Origin: an uncultured Opitutia bacterium
Lineage (GTDB): Bacteria > Verrucomicrobiota > Verrucomicrobiia > Opitutales > Opitutaceae
Direction: 5' to 3'
Length of the DNA stretch: 64,000 nucleotides
Assembly (NCBI GenBank): GCA_903827245.1
Contig: CAIKHO010000007.1
Coordinates: 107,503 to 171,502 of the forward strand
The position numbers and the translations under genes are program-made. This document shows positions 25,707 through 35,136 of the stretch, piece by piece; position 1 is the first letter of the stretch, and every line of letters starts with the position of its first letter. The notes below the pieces were generated by a model. That model was not told where the DNA came from, searched no databases, and worked only from the letters and a program-made list of their open reading frames with translations.

Positions 25707-25749
25707 ACCCAATCCTTTTGTCACCTATTAGGTGACAAAAGGACTGGGT
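25707..25749. repeat. Strong 20-bp hairpin
   Basis: ACCCAATCCTTTTGTCACCT pairs with AGGTGACAAAAGGACTGGGT (one mismatch) around a tight AT centre. It lies in the gap before polX. It could be a transcription terminator or the palindrome of a small mobile element. Confidence 0.8.
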
Positions 25750-25845
25750 GCTGAGTGAAAGGAAGCCAGTGGCCGATATGCTGTCTGGTGGAATGCCATC
25801 CAAAATTTTCGTGTATTCCGGGTGTGGCACAGGCAACCTGCGGGG

Positions 25846-27693
25846 GTGACGAAAAACGAAATCGCCGATGTGCTGGAGGAGATCGGCACGCTCCTGGAGT
25901 TGAAGGGCGAGAATCCGTTCAAGGTGCGCGCCTACCACGCGGGCGCGCGCGCACTGGAGGCGGTGGAGGAGGATGAGCTATCGCGCCTGATCAAGGAGGA
26001 GCAGCTGGAGAGTGTGAAGGGCATTGGCTCGGCCCTGGCGCAGAAGATCGCGGAGCTGAAGACGACGGGCCGGCTGGAATTTCATGAGAAACTGAAGGCC
26101 TCGATCGAGCCAGGGCTGGTCGAGATGCTGCAGATACCCGGGCTCGGGCCGAAGAAGATCCGGGCGCTGCATGACCGGCTCGGCATCACGGGCATCGCGG
26201 CCCTGACAAAGGCCTGCACGGCGGGCCAGGTGGCGGAGCTGGACGGTTTCGGCGAAAAGACGCAGGAAAAAATCCTGGCCGGGATCAAGAACCGCGAGAC
26301 TTACGGCCGGCGCCACCTCTGGTGGGAAGCGTGGGAGATCGCGGAGCCGATGGTCGCGGGGTTGCGCGCGTTGCCGGAGGTCAGCCAGGCCGAGGCCGCG
26401 GGCAGTCTGCGGCGCGGGCTGGAGACGGTCGGCGACCTCGATTTCATCGTGGCGGCCGAAAAGGTCGCGCCGGTGGTCGCCTGGTTCACCGGACTGCCGC
26501 AGGTGAAGGAAGTCACGGCCCGGGGCGAGACCAAGGCGAGCGTGCGCTTCGAGAGCGGGCTGCAGGCGGACCTGCGGATCGTGCCGGAGGAGCAGTTCGC
26601 TTTCGCGCTCCATCATTTCACCGGTTCCAAGGACCACAACGTGCAGATGCGCCAGCGGGCGCTCGCGCGCGGGCTGAGCCTGAGCGAGTGGGGCCTGGTG
26701 CCGACCGATGACAGAGAACTGACAACAGCGGACGGAGAGCGGAAAACGGTGAAGGCGGTGGTGGCGGAACGTTCGCTAAGCTCCAAGGACCAAGCTCCAA
26801 CCTCCAAGTCAGGAAAGGCAGGGGACAAGGGACGGGTGACAGTGGTCAGCACGGAGAAGGATCTTTTCAAGGCGCTAGGGCTGCACTTTATTCCGCCGGA
26901 ACTGCGCGAGGGGCTCGGCGAGATCGAGGTTGCGGAAAAGGGCGAACTGCCGCGGCTGGTCGAGCTGGCGGATCTGCGCGGGGCGTTTCACAACCACACG
27001 ACCGCCTCGGACGGCCGCAGCACGCTCGCCGAGATGGTCGGGGCGGCGGAGGCGCTGGGCTGGGAGTACTTCGGCCTGGCCGACCATTCCAAGTCGAGCT
27101 ACCAGGCGAACGGGCTGAGCGAGGAACGCCTGCTGGCTCAGGTGGACGAGATCAGGGCGCTCAACGCCAGCCGTCGCTTCAAGACGCATGTCTTTGCCGG
27201 CGTGGAATGCGACATCCTGACGGACGGCCGGCTCGACTACGAGGACCCGGTCCTGGCGAAGCTCGATTACATCGTGGCCTCGGTGCACAACGCGTTTGCG
27301 CAGGATGAGGAAAAGATGACGGCGCGCATCATCCGCGCCGTGGAGAATCCGCACACCACCATGCTCGGGCACCTGACCGGGCGGCTGCTGCTCCGCCGCG
27401 AGGGTTATCAGGTCAATGCGACCAAGGTGATCGATGCCGCGATTGCGAATCACGTCATCATCGAGCTCAACGCGAGCCCGTGGCGCATGGACATGGACTG
27501 GCGGCACTGGCGCAAGGCGGCGGAGCGCGGACTGCTCTGCTCAATCAACCCGGACGCGCACGAGACCGGCGGGCTCGCGCACGTCCGCGCCGGTATCAAC
27601 GCCGCGCGCAAGGGCTGGCTGACGCGCGAAAATGTCTTGAACACCCGTTCGCTGGCACAGGTGACGAAGTATCTGGCGGGGCGAAAAGGGTAG
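25846..27693 (+). CDS. polX: DNA polymerase X family with C-terminal PHP domain
   Basis: 615 residues from a GTG at 25846 (another GTG at 25822 is possible). Repair polymerase plus 3'-5' exonuclease/AP-endonuclease. Order: helix-hairpin-helix 8-kDa domain ([30 protein letters not shown]), polymerase active site [17 protein letters not shown], and fingers/thumb up to [10 protein letters not shown]. The PHP domain follows with metal motifs [25 protein letters not shown] and NPDAHETGG. Between EWGLV and [10 protein letters not shown] about 50 residues look foreign: Lys/Ser/Thr-rich and encoded by repeat-like DNA (about 26705-26850). Reading frame is intact throughout. Confidence 0.92.
   Translation: MTKNEIADVLEEIGTLLELKGENPFKVRAYHAGARALEAVEEDELSRLIKEEQLESVKGIGSALAQKIAELKTTGRLEFHEKLKASIEPGLVEMLQIPGLGPKKIRALHDRLGITGIAALTKACTAGQVAELDGFGEKTQEKILAGIKNRETYGRRHLWWEAWEIAEPMVAGLRALPEVSQAEAAGSLRRGLETVGDLDFIVAAEKVAPVVAWFTGLPQVKEVTARGETKASVRFESGLQADLRIVPEEQFAFALHHFTGSKDHNVQMRQRALARGLSLSEWGLVPTDDRELTTADGERKTVKAVVAERSLSSKDQAPTSKSGKAGDKGRVTVVSTEKDLFKALGLHFIPPELREGLGEIEVAEKGELPRLVELADLRGAFHNHTTASDGRSTLAEMVGAAEALGWEYFGLADHSKSSYQANGLSEERLLAQVDEIRALNASRRFKTHVFAGVECDILTDGRLDYEDPVLAKLDYIVASVHNAFAQDEEKMTARIIRAVENPHTTMLGHLTGRLLLRREGYQVNATKVIDAAIANHVIIELNASPWRMDMDWRHWRKAAERGLLCSINPDAHETGGLAHVRAGINAARKGWLTRENVLNTRSLAQVTKYLAGRKG
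26705..26850 (+). repeat. Repeat-derived in-frame insertion in polX
   Basis: Contains AAGCTCCAA twice (around 26790-26810) and ACGGGTGACAG (26832-26842), a one-mismatch version of the ACGGGAGACAGG repeat core found in aceF and around the four-helix-bundle gene. Encodes a low-complexity linker. Confidence 0.6.
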
Positions 27694-27733
27694 GGAACGC
27701 CAGTGGTGATTTGATTTCAGGCTACATCGTTAT

Positions 27734-27824
27734 GGTAGGGCGCGGACTCCGTTCCGCGCCGGGCACAAGGACGGGTTCACGACAGCAAGGACCTTCCCGG
27801 TGGTGACGGAGTCACCGCCCTACC
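27734..27824. repeat. Palindromic repeat between convergent genes
   Basis: GGTAGGGCGCGGACTCCGT (27734-27752) is the imperfect reverse complement of 27806-27824. Both flanking genes end here, so it may terminate transcription in both directions. Confidence 0.75.
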
Positions 27825-27860
27825 GTAGCAGGCCGACACCAGCGCGCATGAGGTCCGTTC

Positions 27861-29243
27861 CTACCTTCCGCCGCGGCCGAACAGGGCGACGGGCACGGTG
27901 GCGAGGAGGATCTTCAGGTCGAGCCAGAGCGACCAGTTGTCGATGTAGGCGAGGTCGAGGCGGACCCAGTCGGTGAAGTCGGCGATGTCGTTGCGGCCGC
28001 TGATCTGCCAGAGGCAGGTGAGGCCGGGCTTGACGCTCAATCGCCGCCGGTGGGTGTCGCTGTCGAAGCGCTTGACCTCCTCGACGGGCAGCGGCCGCGG
28101 GCCGACCAGGCTCATTTCCCCCCGTACCACGTTCCAGAGTTGGGGCAGCTCATCGAGGCTGTGACGCCGCAGGAAGCGGCCGGCCGGGGTCACGCGGGGA
28201 TCGTCGCTCACCTTGAAGACGGGGCCGCGCATCTCGTTGCGGGACGCGAGATCGGCCTGGCGCTGCTCGGCGTCCACGGCCATCGAGCGGAACTTGAACA
28301 TGGCGAAGGGCCGGCCGTTCAAGCCCGCGCGGGTCTGCCGGTAGAGCACGGGGCCGGCCGACGTGAGCCGGATGACAAGCGCGATCAGCCCCAGCAGGGG
28401 CGAGAGCAGCACCAGCAGCAGCGCTCCGCCCGCATAGTCGAAGGCCTGCTTGACTGCGAGGGCCGTGGGCGAGGCGGACTGGGCGCGGAAGAAAAACACG
28501 GCCTCGCCCCCGAACTGATCGATCGTAACCCGCGACGAGGGCAGGGCGAACAGGCCCGGGCGGACCAGCACCTCCACGCCCTCGTGCGCGCAGGCGAGCA
28601 GGACGCGTGAGGCCTGCGCCCGGTCAACGCCCGCGAGGTTGAGGATCACAACGTTGATCGTCCGGTCGTGCAGGAGACGGACGAATTCCTCGGGAGACTG
28701 CAGCGCCGGATCGAACTCCCCGGAGTCCTCGATCGCCGCCTGCTCGACCCGGGTCAGCGCCTCCCGCAGCAGGCGGTTTTCCTCCTGCGTGCCCACCCAG
28801 AGCACCCGGCGCCGGAACTGGGCTTGGGCGAAAGCGCGGGTGTCGAGCCATGCGGTGAGCTCATGTCGGACGTAGACGAGCACGCCCCCGATCGAGCCGA
28901 CGAGGATGATCACGGAGCGTGCGAGCTGCTCCCGCAGGACGAAGAGGAAAAGGATCAAGCCGACGACCGTCAGCATGCATCCGCGGAGGATACTGAAGAA
29001 CGCCCCAAGCCGGGTGGTCGGCCGGGGTGGCGCATAAAATCCCTGGCTTGCCATCATCAATGGCCCCAGCGCCGCCACGACGGGCAGCAGCCAGAGATAG
29101 TCGCCGACCGGCTGAAGATCCGGCAGGTCGAACCAGGGGAACGTGGCGCGGAGGTAATACGCGGCGAGCAGCGCCAGGGCGAACAGGCCGCCGTCGAGGA
29201 CCTGGCGGAAGCGGGTGCGCGTGCGCTGGGAGTGGGTGATCAC
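27861..29243 (-). CDS. Exopolysaccharide polyprenyl glycosylphosphotransferase
   Basis: 460 residues. Transfers a sugar-1-phosphate to undecaprenyl phosphate, starting exopolysaccharide or glycan repeat synthesis at the inner membrane. Four N-terminal membrane helices, a central Rossmann-like CoA-binding region (VLWVGTQEENRLL), another helix near residue 285, then the catalytic domain with FAMFKFRSM, RFLRRHSLDELPQLWNV, MSLVGPRPLP and the C-terminal KPGLTCLWQISGRN. Family: WcaJ/WbaP. manC and the partial tyrosine kinase in this window would feed the same process. Confidence 0.93.
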   Translation of the reverse strand: MITHSQRTRTRFRQVLDGGLFALALLAAYYLRATFPWFDLPDLQPVGDYLWLLPVVAALGPLMMASQGFYAPPRPTTRLGAFFSILRGCMLTVVGLILFLFVLREQLARSVIILVGSIGGVLVYVRHELTAWLDTRAFAQAQFRRRVLWVGTQEENRLLREALTRVEQAAIEDSGEFDPALQSPEEFVRLLHDRTINVVILNLAGVDRAQASRVLLACAHEGVEVLVRPGLFALPSSRVTIDQFGGEAVFFFRAQSASPTALAVKQAFDYAGGALLLVLLSPLLGLIALVIRLTSAGPVLYRQTRAGLNGRPFAMFKFRSMAVDAEQRQADLASRNEMRGPVFKVSDDPRVTPAGRFLRRHSLDELPQLWNVVRGEMSLVGPRPLPVEEVKRFDSDTHRRRLSVKPGLTCLWQISGRNDIADFTDWVRLDLAYIDNWSLWLDLKILLATVPVALFGRGGR

Positions 29244-29331
29244 GGGTTATGATTCACGGCTCGCTGCAGATCGGTCATCAACCAAGGGATGGGTCGGGGA
29301 CCTGGCAGGTTTCCAGTCCCACGCCGGCCCA

Positions 29332-29991
29332 TTAGAAATTCTTGACGTACACGACGTTGTTTTCGTCGACGAACGTGAGGCTGTCGGTCTGGACATCGAC
29401 CAGACGGAGGTTGAGGGAGCGATCGACGATGTCATTCATCCGGTAGACGTGGTCGTTCATCAGGACTTTGCTCTCGGCCCCCGAGGACCGGATGCCCGCG
29501 ACCTTGATGGCGTCGACAAAAGTCTGGATGCGCAGATCGGGCCTGGCATCGCCGGTCGGGACGGGCAGCGGGACGGAAGGCGGCAGGCGGCCGGACGAGG
29601 CGGTGGTGGACCGTGGGGCCGTCGCGAGCGGGGCGGCGGGCTTCGGGGCCGTCGCGACGATATCCGGAACCGGTTCGGGAGATTTTGGCGCGGGAGTGGC
29701 GATGGGTGCGGCGACCACCGGGGAGGCGGTCGTGGCGCTGGCCGTATTGGCGGCGGCAGGGGCGGCCGCGGCCTTGGCCTGCGACAGGGCCGGCGCGGCG
29801 GGCCGGAGCAGGAAGACCGTGGTCACGACCGCCAGGGACACCACCACCGCCGCGCCCGCAACGACCCACACGATGGGCTGGGTGGCCGGTGAACGGCTGT
29901 GGCGGCTGATTCCGCCGCCAGAAGAAGGGGCCGCGGACTCCGAGGTGCGCGCCCTCTGCGCTTTTTTCAGGGCTTCGGAGATGAGGCTCAT
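29332..29991 (-). CDS. GspB-like inner-membrane protein
   Basis: 219 residues. It begins MSLISEALKKAQRAR, like general secretion pathway protein B (usually M.YILDALKKA). A membrane helix follows (VWVVAGAAVVVSLAVVTTVFLL), then a long Ala/Pro periplasmic linker. The C-terminal 60 residues end in the GspB-type beta domain (AGIRSSGAESKVLMNDHVY ... TFVDENNVVYVKNF). GspA/GspB pairs help insert the type II secretin or act in related systems. The ExeA-like ATPase lies immediately upstream on the same strand. Confidence 0.8.
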   Translation of the reverse strand: MSLISEALKKAQRARTSESAAPSSGGGISRHSRSPATQPIVWVVAGAAVVVSLAVVTTVFLLRPAAPALSQAKAAAAPAAANTASATTASPVVAAPIATPAPKSPEPVPDIVATAPKPAAPLATAPRSTTASSGRLPPSVPLPVPTGDARPDLRIQTFVDAIKVAGIRSSGAESKVLMNDHVYRMNDIVDRSLNLRLVDVQTDSLTFVDENNVVYVKNF

Positions 29992-30099
29992 GGGGACGGA
30001 GGTGAGGGCGCGGTGGTCATTGGCCGGAGGGCAGGGACCATGAACGATCGCAGGTTAACAGCGATAAATTTCCCGGTCTCCGGCGGCTTCGGGCAAATC

Positions 30100-30156
30100 T
30101 CATGACGTGAGCTTGTCCACGTCCTTGAGCGCGCGCCGCACATCCCAATAAGTGAC
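30100..30156 (-). other. Conserved-looking C-terminal extension of the ExeA-like gene beyond an amber codon
   Basis: After the TAG at 30157-30159 the same frame stays open for 18 codons (VTYWDVRRALKDVDKLTS) to a TGA at 30100-30102. The residues look like the natural end of the family, so the TAG replaced a sense codon (TAC or TAT would give Tyr). Confidence 0.7.
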
Positions 30157-30915
30157 CTAGTCGGACTCGCGGACAAAGGCGGAGAGCAGGGCCTTGTCGC
30201 AAAGATTATTGACCATGCGCGGGATCCCGCCGCTGCCGCGGTGGATCGCGCGGAGCGCCCACTTGGTGAAGGTCGGCCAGCCGTTGCTGCCCGCGAGCGT
30301 GAGACGGTGCTGGATGTAATGGACGACATCGGTGTGCGAGAGCGGGTGCAGCTCATAGTGGACCAGGATGCGCTGCCGGAGCTGGCGCAGGTCCTCGCGG
30401 GCCAGCACGGCCTTGAGCTCGGGCTGGCCGAGGAGCACGATCTGGAGAAGCTTCTGCTTGTCGGTTTCCAGGTTCGAGAGGAGGCGGATCTGCTCCAGCA
30501 CCTCGACCTTGAGGTTCTGGGCCTCGTCGATGATGAGGACGATGTCCCGGCCGCGGTCGATGCGCTCGAGCAGCACGCGGTTCATCTGGGCGACGAGGTC
30601 CACCTGGCTGCGGGCGAGCTTGGTTTCCCCGAGATCGGTGAGGATCGCCTTGAGCATCTGCGTCTCGCTGACGCGGGGATTGAGGATGAGCGCGGTGTCG
30701 AAGCGCGCCGGGTCGAGTTCGCTGAGGAAGCGCCGGCAAATCGTGGTTTTGCCGCAGCCCACCTCGCCGACCAGCACGATGAACCCCTTCTTTTCCTGCA
30801 CGCCGAACTTCAGGTGCTGGAGGGCGTCCTGGTGGGTCGGGCTCAGGTAAAGGAATTTCGGGTCGGGGGTGATGTTGAACGGCATCTCCTTGAACCCGTA
30901 GAAGCTCTGATACAT
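30157..30915 (-). CDS. ExeA/GspA-like AAA ATPase, prematurely terminated
   Basis: 252 residues from the ATG at 30915. Opens MYQSFYGFKEMPFNITPDPKF, the usual start of ExeA and of exosortase-associated ATPases. Walker A is GEVGCGKTT (50-58), Walker B VLIIDEAQN with Asp130/Glu131, sensor region VLLGQPEL, and GGIPRMVNNLCDKALLSAF near the end. ExeA couples ATP hydrolysis to secretin or polysaccharide-export assembly. The frame ends at a TAG, but a conserved-looking tail continues in frame to 30100. It precedes the GspB-like gene. Confidence 0.88.
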   Translation of the reverse strand: MYQSFYGFKEMPFNITPDPKFLYLSPTHQDALQHLKFGVQEKKGFIVLVGEVGCGKTTICRRFLSELDPARFDTALILNPRVSETQMLKAILTDLGETKLARSQVDLVAQMNRVLLERIDRGRDIVLIIDEAQNLKVEVLEQIRLLSNLETDKQKLLQIVLLGQPELKAVLAREDLRQLRQRILVHYELHPLSHTDVVHYIQHRLTLAGSNGWPTFTKWALRAIHRGSGGIPRMVNNLCDKALLSAFVRESD

Positions 30916-31027
30916 GCGGACCTCGAGGTAGCGTGGCATCCGCGAAAACGCACGCCAAAATCGTGGCGGAGCCGTGAACGGCGCCGGTTTGAAATCTCCT
31001 TTACTCGCGGGCCGCCCGCCGCGTCTC

Positions 31028-31327
31028 ATGGATTCCGTCCCTGCCGTGAATTTACGACGTCTCATCGTTGGCCTTTATTTTGCCGTGTTCGTGGGCCTCG
31101 GCCTGGCCTCGGCCGCCTTTTTCTGGCGGACCCGCGCCGAGTACAATCGCTTCCGCCAGGTCGAGGCCGAGAACCAGCGCCTTTTGACTGAGACGGAGGC
31201 GAAACTGGCGGAGCAGGAGCGCATCCTCGACCGCCTCCGCCATGATCCGGCCTACGTCGAGAAAATCATCCGTCAGCAGCTCGGCTACGCCCGGCCGGAT
31301 CAATTCATCTTCCGGTTTGAGCACTGA
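31028..31327 (+). CDS. ftsB: FtsB/DivIC-like septum formation initiator
   Basis: 99 residues from the ATG at 31028. Short cytoplasmic N-terminus, one membrane helix (LIVGLYFAVFVGLGLASAAFFW), then a coiled coil (EYNRFRQVEAENQRLLTETEAKLAEQERI) and the family end DPAYVEKIIRQQLGYARPDQFIF, characteristic of FtsB/DivIC. It helps assemble the divisome with FtsL and FtsQ. A palindromic repeat follows the stop. Confidence 0.85.
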   Translation: MDSVPAVNLRRLIVGLYFAVFVGLGLASAAFFWRTRAEYNRFRQVEAENQRLLTETEAKLAEQERILDRLRHDPAYVEKIIRQQLGYARPDQFIFRFEH

Positions 31328-31355
31328 GGCCGGGCAGGGCCGGTCGGGCGTTTGC

Positions 31356-31406
31356 AGTCCCGGCTTCGGCCGGAATCCGAAAACCCTTCCAGCTGAAGCC
31401 GGGACC
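31356..31406. repeat. Palindromic intergenic repeat, family A, copy 2
   Basis: AGTCCCGGCTTCGGCCGGAA pairs with TTCCAGCTGAAGCCGGGACC; same family as 1828-1881. It follows the ftsB stop. Confidence 0.8.
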
Positions 31407-31487
31407 AAAAACGGGGAAGGTGTATTTTGAAGTTTGGCATGCGCCTGCGGGCACGCTGGAGTATTTTCCGATTCCATTGACCGCCGC

Positions 31488-32912
31488 ATGACCAGTCACC
31501 CGCTCATCGAACAATTCACCCGCGCCGGACAGGCGCAGGTTTTTATTTTTTTCAACCAGCTGGCGCCGGATGCGCAGCGCCGCCTGCTGGCCGAGGCCGC
31601 GGAGATCGACCTCGCCGAGGTTGAGCGGCTCAACCGCACGCTGGTGCTGGGCCGCGCCGCGGCGGGCGTAAACCTCGACGGGCTGGCGCCGGCACCCTAT
31701 GAGCCGCTGCCGGAAAAGGGCGGCCGGGCGGCGGACTGGGCGAAGGCGCACGCCACCGGCGAGGCGGCGCTGCGGGCCGGCCGCGTCGCGGCGTTCACCG
31801 TCGCGGGCGGACAGGGCACGCGCCTCGGCTATGACGGGCCAAAGGGCACGTTTCGCGTGACGCCGGTGAAGCAGAAGCCGCTCTTCCAGGTGTTCGCGGA
31901 GAAGATCCTGGCCGCGGGGCGGCGTTACGGGCGCCCGCTGCACTGGTTCATCATGACGAGCCACCAGAACCACGCGGCGACGGAGGCGTTCCTGGCGGAG
32001 AACAAATATTTCGGCCTGGATCGCGGCCGGGTGCATTGCTTCCGCCAGGGCCGGATGCCGGCGGTGGGTTTCGACGGGAAAATCCTCCTCGAGTCGGCGT
32101 CCTCGATCGCGCTTTCGCCGGACGGACACGGTGGCTCGCTGCGGGCGCTCGACCGGAGTGGCTCGCTCGACCTGATGCAGGGCGAGGGAATCGACATGCT
32201 CAGTTTCTTCCAGGTCGACAATCCCCTGGTGCGCTGCATCGACGCGGCGTTTCTCGGCTGGCACGAGGTGAGCGGCTCGGAGATGACGAGCAAGATGGTG
32301 CCGAAGGCCTATCCGGAAGAGAAGGTCGGGCACTTCTGCCGGCAGGACGGCAAGGTCGTGGTGATTGAATACTCCGACCTGCCGGCGGCGACGCAGCGGG
32401 AAACCGATGCGGGCGGCCACCTGCGCTATGTGGCGGGCAGCATCGCGATCCATGTGCTCGACCGGGAGTTTGTGCGACGCGTGGTGCGCGGGGGGGCGGA
32501 GGCGGCGCTGCCGTTCCACCGGGCCGATAAAAAAATCGCGACGATCGACGCGGACGGAAACCCGGTGAAGCCGGTGAAGGCCAACGGCGTGAAGTTCGAG
32601 ATGTTTGTCTTCGACGCGCTGCCCTTCGCCCGAAATGCCATCGTGATCGAAACCGCGCGCGCAGACGACTTCTCGCCGGTGAAGAACGCTGAGGGCGCGG
32701 ATTCGCCGCAGACGTGCCGTGACGACCAGCTGCGGCAGTTTGGGCGCTGGCTCAAGGCCAGCGGGGTGTCGGTCGCGACCGACGCGACGGGCCTGCCGGC
32801 GCAGGCAATCGAGGTCTCGCCGCTCTTTGGCTACGACGAGGATTCGTTTGCCGAATCCTGGGGAAAACTACCGGTAAAACCGGAGGTCGTGGAGGGGCTG
32901 TACTTAGGGTGA
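31488..32912 (+). CDS. UDP-sugar pyrophosphorylase (UAP1-like, UDPGP family)
   Basis: 474 residues from the ATG at 31488. Forms UDP-GlcNAc or a related UDP-sugar from sugar-1-phosphate and UTP. The nucleotide loop FTVAGGQGTRLGYDGPKG (residues about 103-120) is typical of the eukaryote-like UDP-GlcNAc pyrophosphorylase group, not of GlmU. Further blocks: WFIMTSHQNH, CFRQGRMPAV, FFQVDNPLVR and VKFEMFVFDALPFA. The phosphohexomutase gene follows 100 bases downstream, so the two may run consecutively: mutase, then pyrophosphorylase. Confidence 0.88.
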   Translation: MTSHPLIEQFTRAGQAQVFIFFNQLAPDAQRRLLAEAAEIDLAEVERLNRTLVLGRAAAGVNLDGLAPAPYEPLPEKGGRAADWAKAHATGEAALRAGRVAAFTVAGGQGTRLGYDGPKGTFRVTPVKQKPLFQVFAEKILAAGRRYGRPLHWFIMTSHQNHAATEAFLAENKYFGLDRGRVHCFRQGRMPAVGFDGKILLESASSIALSPDGHGGSLRALDRSGSLDLMQGEGIDMLSFFQVDNPLVRCIDAAFLGWHEVSGSEMTSKMVPKAYPEEKVGHFCRQDGKVVVIEYSDLPAATQRETDAGGHLRYVAGSIAIHVLDREFVRRVVRGGAEAALPFHRADKKIATIDADGNPVKPVKANGVKFEMFVFDALPFARNAIVIETARADDFSPVKNAEGADSPQTCRDDQLRQFGRWLKASGVSVATDATGLPAQAIEVSPLFGYDEDSFAESWGKLPVKPEVVEGLYLG

Positions 32913-32913
32913 A

Positions 32914-32965
32914 TGGATGGGCTCCGTATGGGACGTATGGGGCTGATGGGAGGCATGGGACTTAT
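32914..32965 (+). repeat. Short TATGGG/GATGGG-rich repeat
   Basis: Successive imperfect copies of ATGGG(A/C) in the gap between the pyrophosphorylase and the mutase; no open frame. Confidence 0.5.
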
Positions 32966-33013
32966 CTTAAAAACCATTCTGTATATTTCGTTTATTCTAT
33001 CTAAAACCGATCC

Positions 33014-34963
33014 ATGACCACGCTCGACTCCATCAAGGCTGCCGCCGGCGCGGGCCGGCTTATGCCTGCCGCTGCCGACAATCTGGCTGTATTTCTCGGC
33101 GCTAAACTGCCCGCTTGGGCGCAGACGAGCATCGAGGAACTGGTGGCCCGGCAGGCGTGGCCCGAGCTCAACGACCGGTTTTACCGGTATCTGGAGTTTG
33201 GCACCGGCGGCATGCGCGGCCGGACGATCGGGGCTGTCACGGCGGCGCCGGAAACAGGCACCCTGAGCGCGCTCGGATCGCCGGAGCACGCCGCCATCGG
33301 CAGCAACATGCTGAACGATTTCACGCTGATCCGGGCGGTGATGGGCCTTTTCCGTTACACCGCAAAATATCTCGCGGCCCAGGATGTCAGGGCGAAGCCG
33401 CGCCTCGTGATTGCCCACGATGTGCGCCATTTTTCGCGTCATTTCTGCGAGCTGGCGGCCTCGACCTGGACCCGGCTGGGCGGCGAGGCCTTCATCTTCG
33501 ACGGTCCGCGGTCCACGCCCCAGCTCAGCTTCAGCGTGCGCTGGCTCAAGGCCCACGCCGGCGTGGTCATCACCGCCAGCCACAATCCGCCGCACGACAA
33601 CGGTTTCAAGGCCTACTTCGGGGACGGGGCCCAGGTGGTGCCGCCGCACGACAAGGGCATTGTCGACGAAGTCAACGCCGTGCCGCTTGGCGACAGCGCC
33701 GCATTTCTCGACCCAAGCCTCGCCGGCGTGACGACGCTCAAGCGTGACGCGGATGACGCCTATCTCGCGGTGGCCACGCAGGCGGCGATCGATCCGGAAA
33801 TCTTCAAGCAGGCCAAGCTGAAGGTCGTTTACACCAACATCCACGGGACCGGCGGGATCGTCTCCGTTCCACTGCTGCTGCACGCGAAATGCGAAGTCCA
33901 TGAAGTGCAGTCCCAGGTCGCGTTTGACCCGCGCTTTCCCACGGTGAAGTCACCCAATCCCGAGAACGCCGCAGCCTTGGCGCTGGCGGTCGCGCTGGCG
34001 GAGGAACGGAGCTGCGACGTGGTGCTCGCGACCGATCCCGATGCCGACCGCATGGGCGTGGCGGTCCGCAACCGGGCGGGCCGGATGGAGCTGCTCACCG
34101 GCAACCAGATCGGCGCGCTGCTGGCGGAATACCGCCTGACCAAGTACAAGGAACGCGGCTGGATCCCGGCCGGCGGGTCGCCGCAGGTGTGCATCATCAA
34201 GACCTTCGTGACGACGCAGCTGCAGGACGCCATCGGCCGCGGCCACGGCGTGAAGGTCATCAACACGCTGACCGGCTTCAAATGGATCGCCGCGAAAATG
34301 GGCGGCTATGAGGCCCGCCTGCGGAGCGCGATGGGGCCGGACTTCGCCTATGAGGCGGTGCCGTTTGCCGAGCGGGCGAAGCTGCTGATGCAGCACAGCA
34401 CGTTCTACGCGTTCGGCTGCGAGGAAAGCTACGGCTACCTGCCGAACGACTACGTGCGCGACAAGGACGGCAACGCCGCCTGCCTGATGTTCGCCGAGCT
34501 GTGCGCCTGGGTGAAGAGCCGCGGGCTCACCGTGCCGGAGTACCTCGACGAGGTTTACCTGCGCTACGGCTTCTACCTAGAGGGCGTGATCAATATCTAC
34601 TACGAGGGCGCGAGCGGCAACGCGAAGATCAAGCGCATCCTGGACACCTACAGGGCGAATCCGCCCAAGGCGTTTGGCGACGTGGCGGTGACCAAGTTCC
34701 AGGATTTCGGCCGGGAGAAAATCTCCGATGCGGATGGCGAGACTATTCCGGCGCAGGACCTCTACATCGTCACGTTGGCCAACGGCTACAGCTTCGCCGC
34801 CCGCGGCAGCGGCACGGAGCCGAAGATGAAGTTCTACCTCTTCGCGAACGAGCAGGTCGCCAGTGCCGCTGCATTGCCGGCCGTGAAGGCCCGGGTGAAG
34901 GCGACGCTCGACGGCCTGAGCAAACTCATCGAGGCGGAGGCGAAGACACGGGCGGAAGGGTAG
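33014..34963 (+). CDS. Phospho-sugar mutase (phosphoglucomutase/phosphomannomutase type)
   Basis: 649 residues. Interconverts hexose 6- and 1-phosphates. Start motif LEFGTGGMRGR; the phospho-Ser is in VVITASHNPPHDNGFKAYF, the metal-binding loop is ATDPDADRMGV, the sugar-binding loop GCEESYGYL, and the phosphate-binding loop ARGSGTEPKMKFY. It is the long PgcA-like subgroup (family about 570-600 residues). It supplies sugar-1-phosphate to ManC and the upstream UDP-sugar pyrophosphorylase. ATG at 33014. Confidence 0.93.
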   Translation: MTTLDSIKAAAGAGRLMPAAADNLAVFLGAKLPAWAQTSIEELVARQAWPELNDRFYRYLEFGTGGMRGRTIGAVTAAPETGTLSALGSPEHAAIGSNMLNDFTLIRAVMGLFRYTAKYLAAQDVRAKPRLVIAHDVRHFSRHFCELAASTWTRLGGEAFIFDGPRSTPQLSFSVRWLKAHAGVVITASHNPPHDNGFKAYFGDGAQVVPPHDKGIVDEVNAVPLGDSAAFLDPSLAGVTTLKRDADDAYLAVATQAAIDPEIFKQAKLKVVYTNIHGTGGIVSVPLLLHAKCEVHEVQSQVAFDPRFPTVKSPNPENAAALALAVALAEERSCDVVLATDPDADRMGVAVRNRAGRMELLTGNQIGALLAEYRLTKYKERGWIPAGGSPQVCIIKTFVTTQLQDAIGRGHGVKVINTLTGFKWIAAKMGGYEARLRSAMGPDFAYEAVPFAERAKLLMQHSTFYAFGCEESYGYLPNDYVRDKDGNAACLMFAELCAWVKSRGLTVPEYLDEVYLRYGFYLEGVINIYYEGASGNAKIKRILDTYRANPPKAFGDVAVTKFQDFGREKISDADGETIPAQDLYIVTLANGYSFAARGSGTEPKMKFYLFANEQVASAAALPAVKARVKATLDGLSKLIEAEAKTRAEG

Positions 34964-35136
34964 GCGTCCGCAACGCAGCCTGCCGTCGCTGAAGCTATGG
35001 CCGGCAGGCCGGGTAGGCGTGTCTCCGATATTTTTTCGGTTTGTTGCAAGATCGCGCTGTCAGCAGGCGTTTCATGATGGAGCGGCGACCTCCTTTTCAC
35101 GTCCATAGCTTAGCATGCGGTCTGCTGTAGTCAGGC

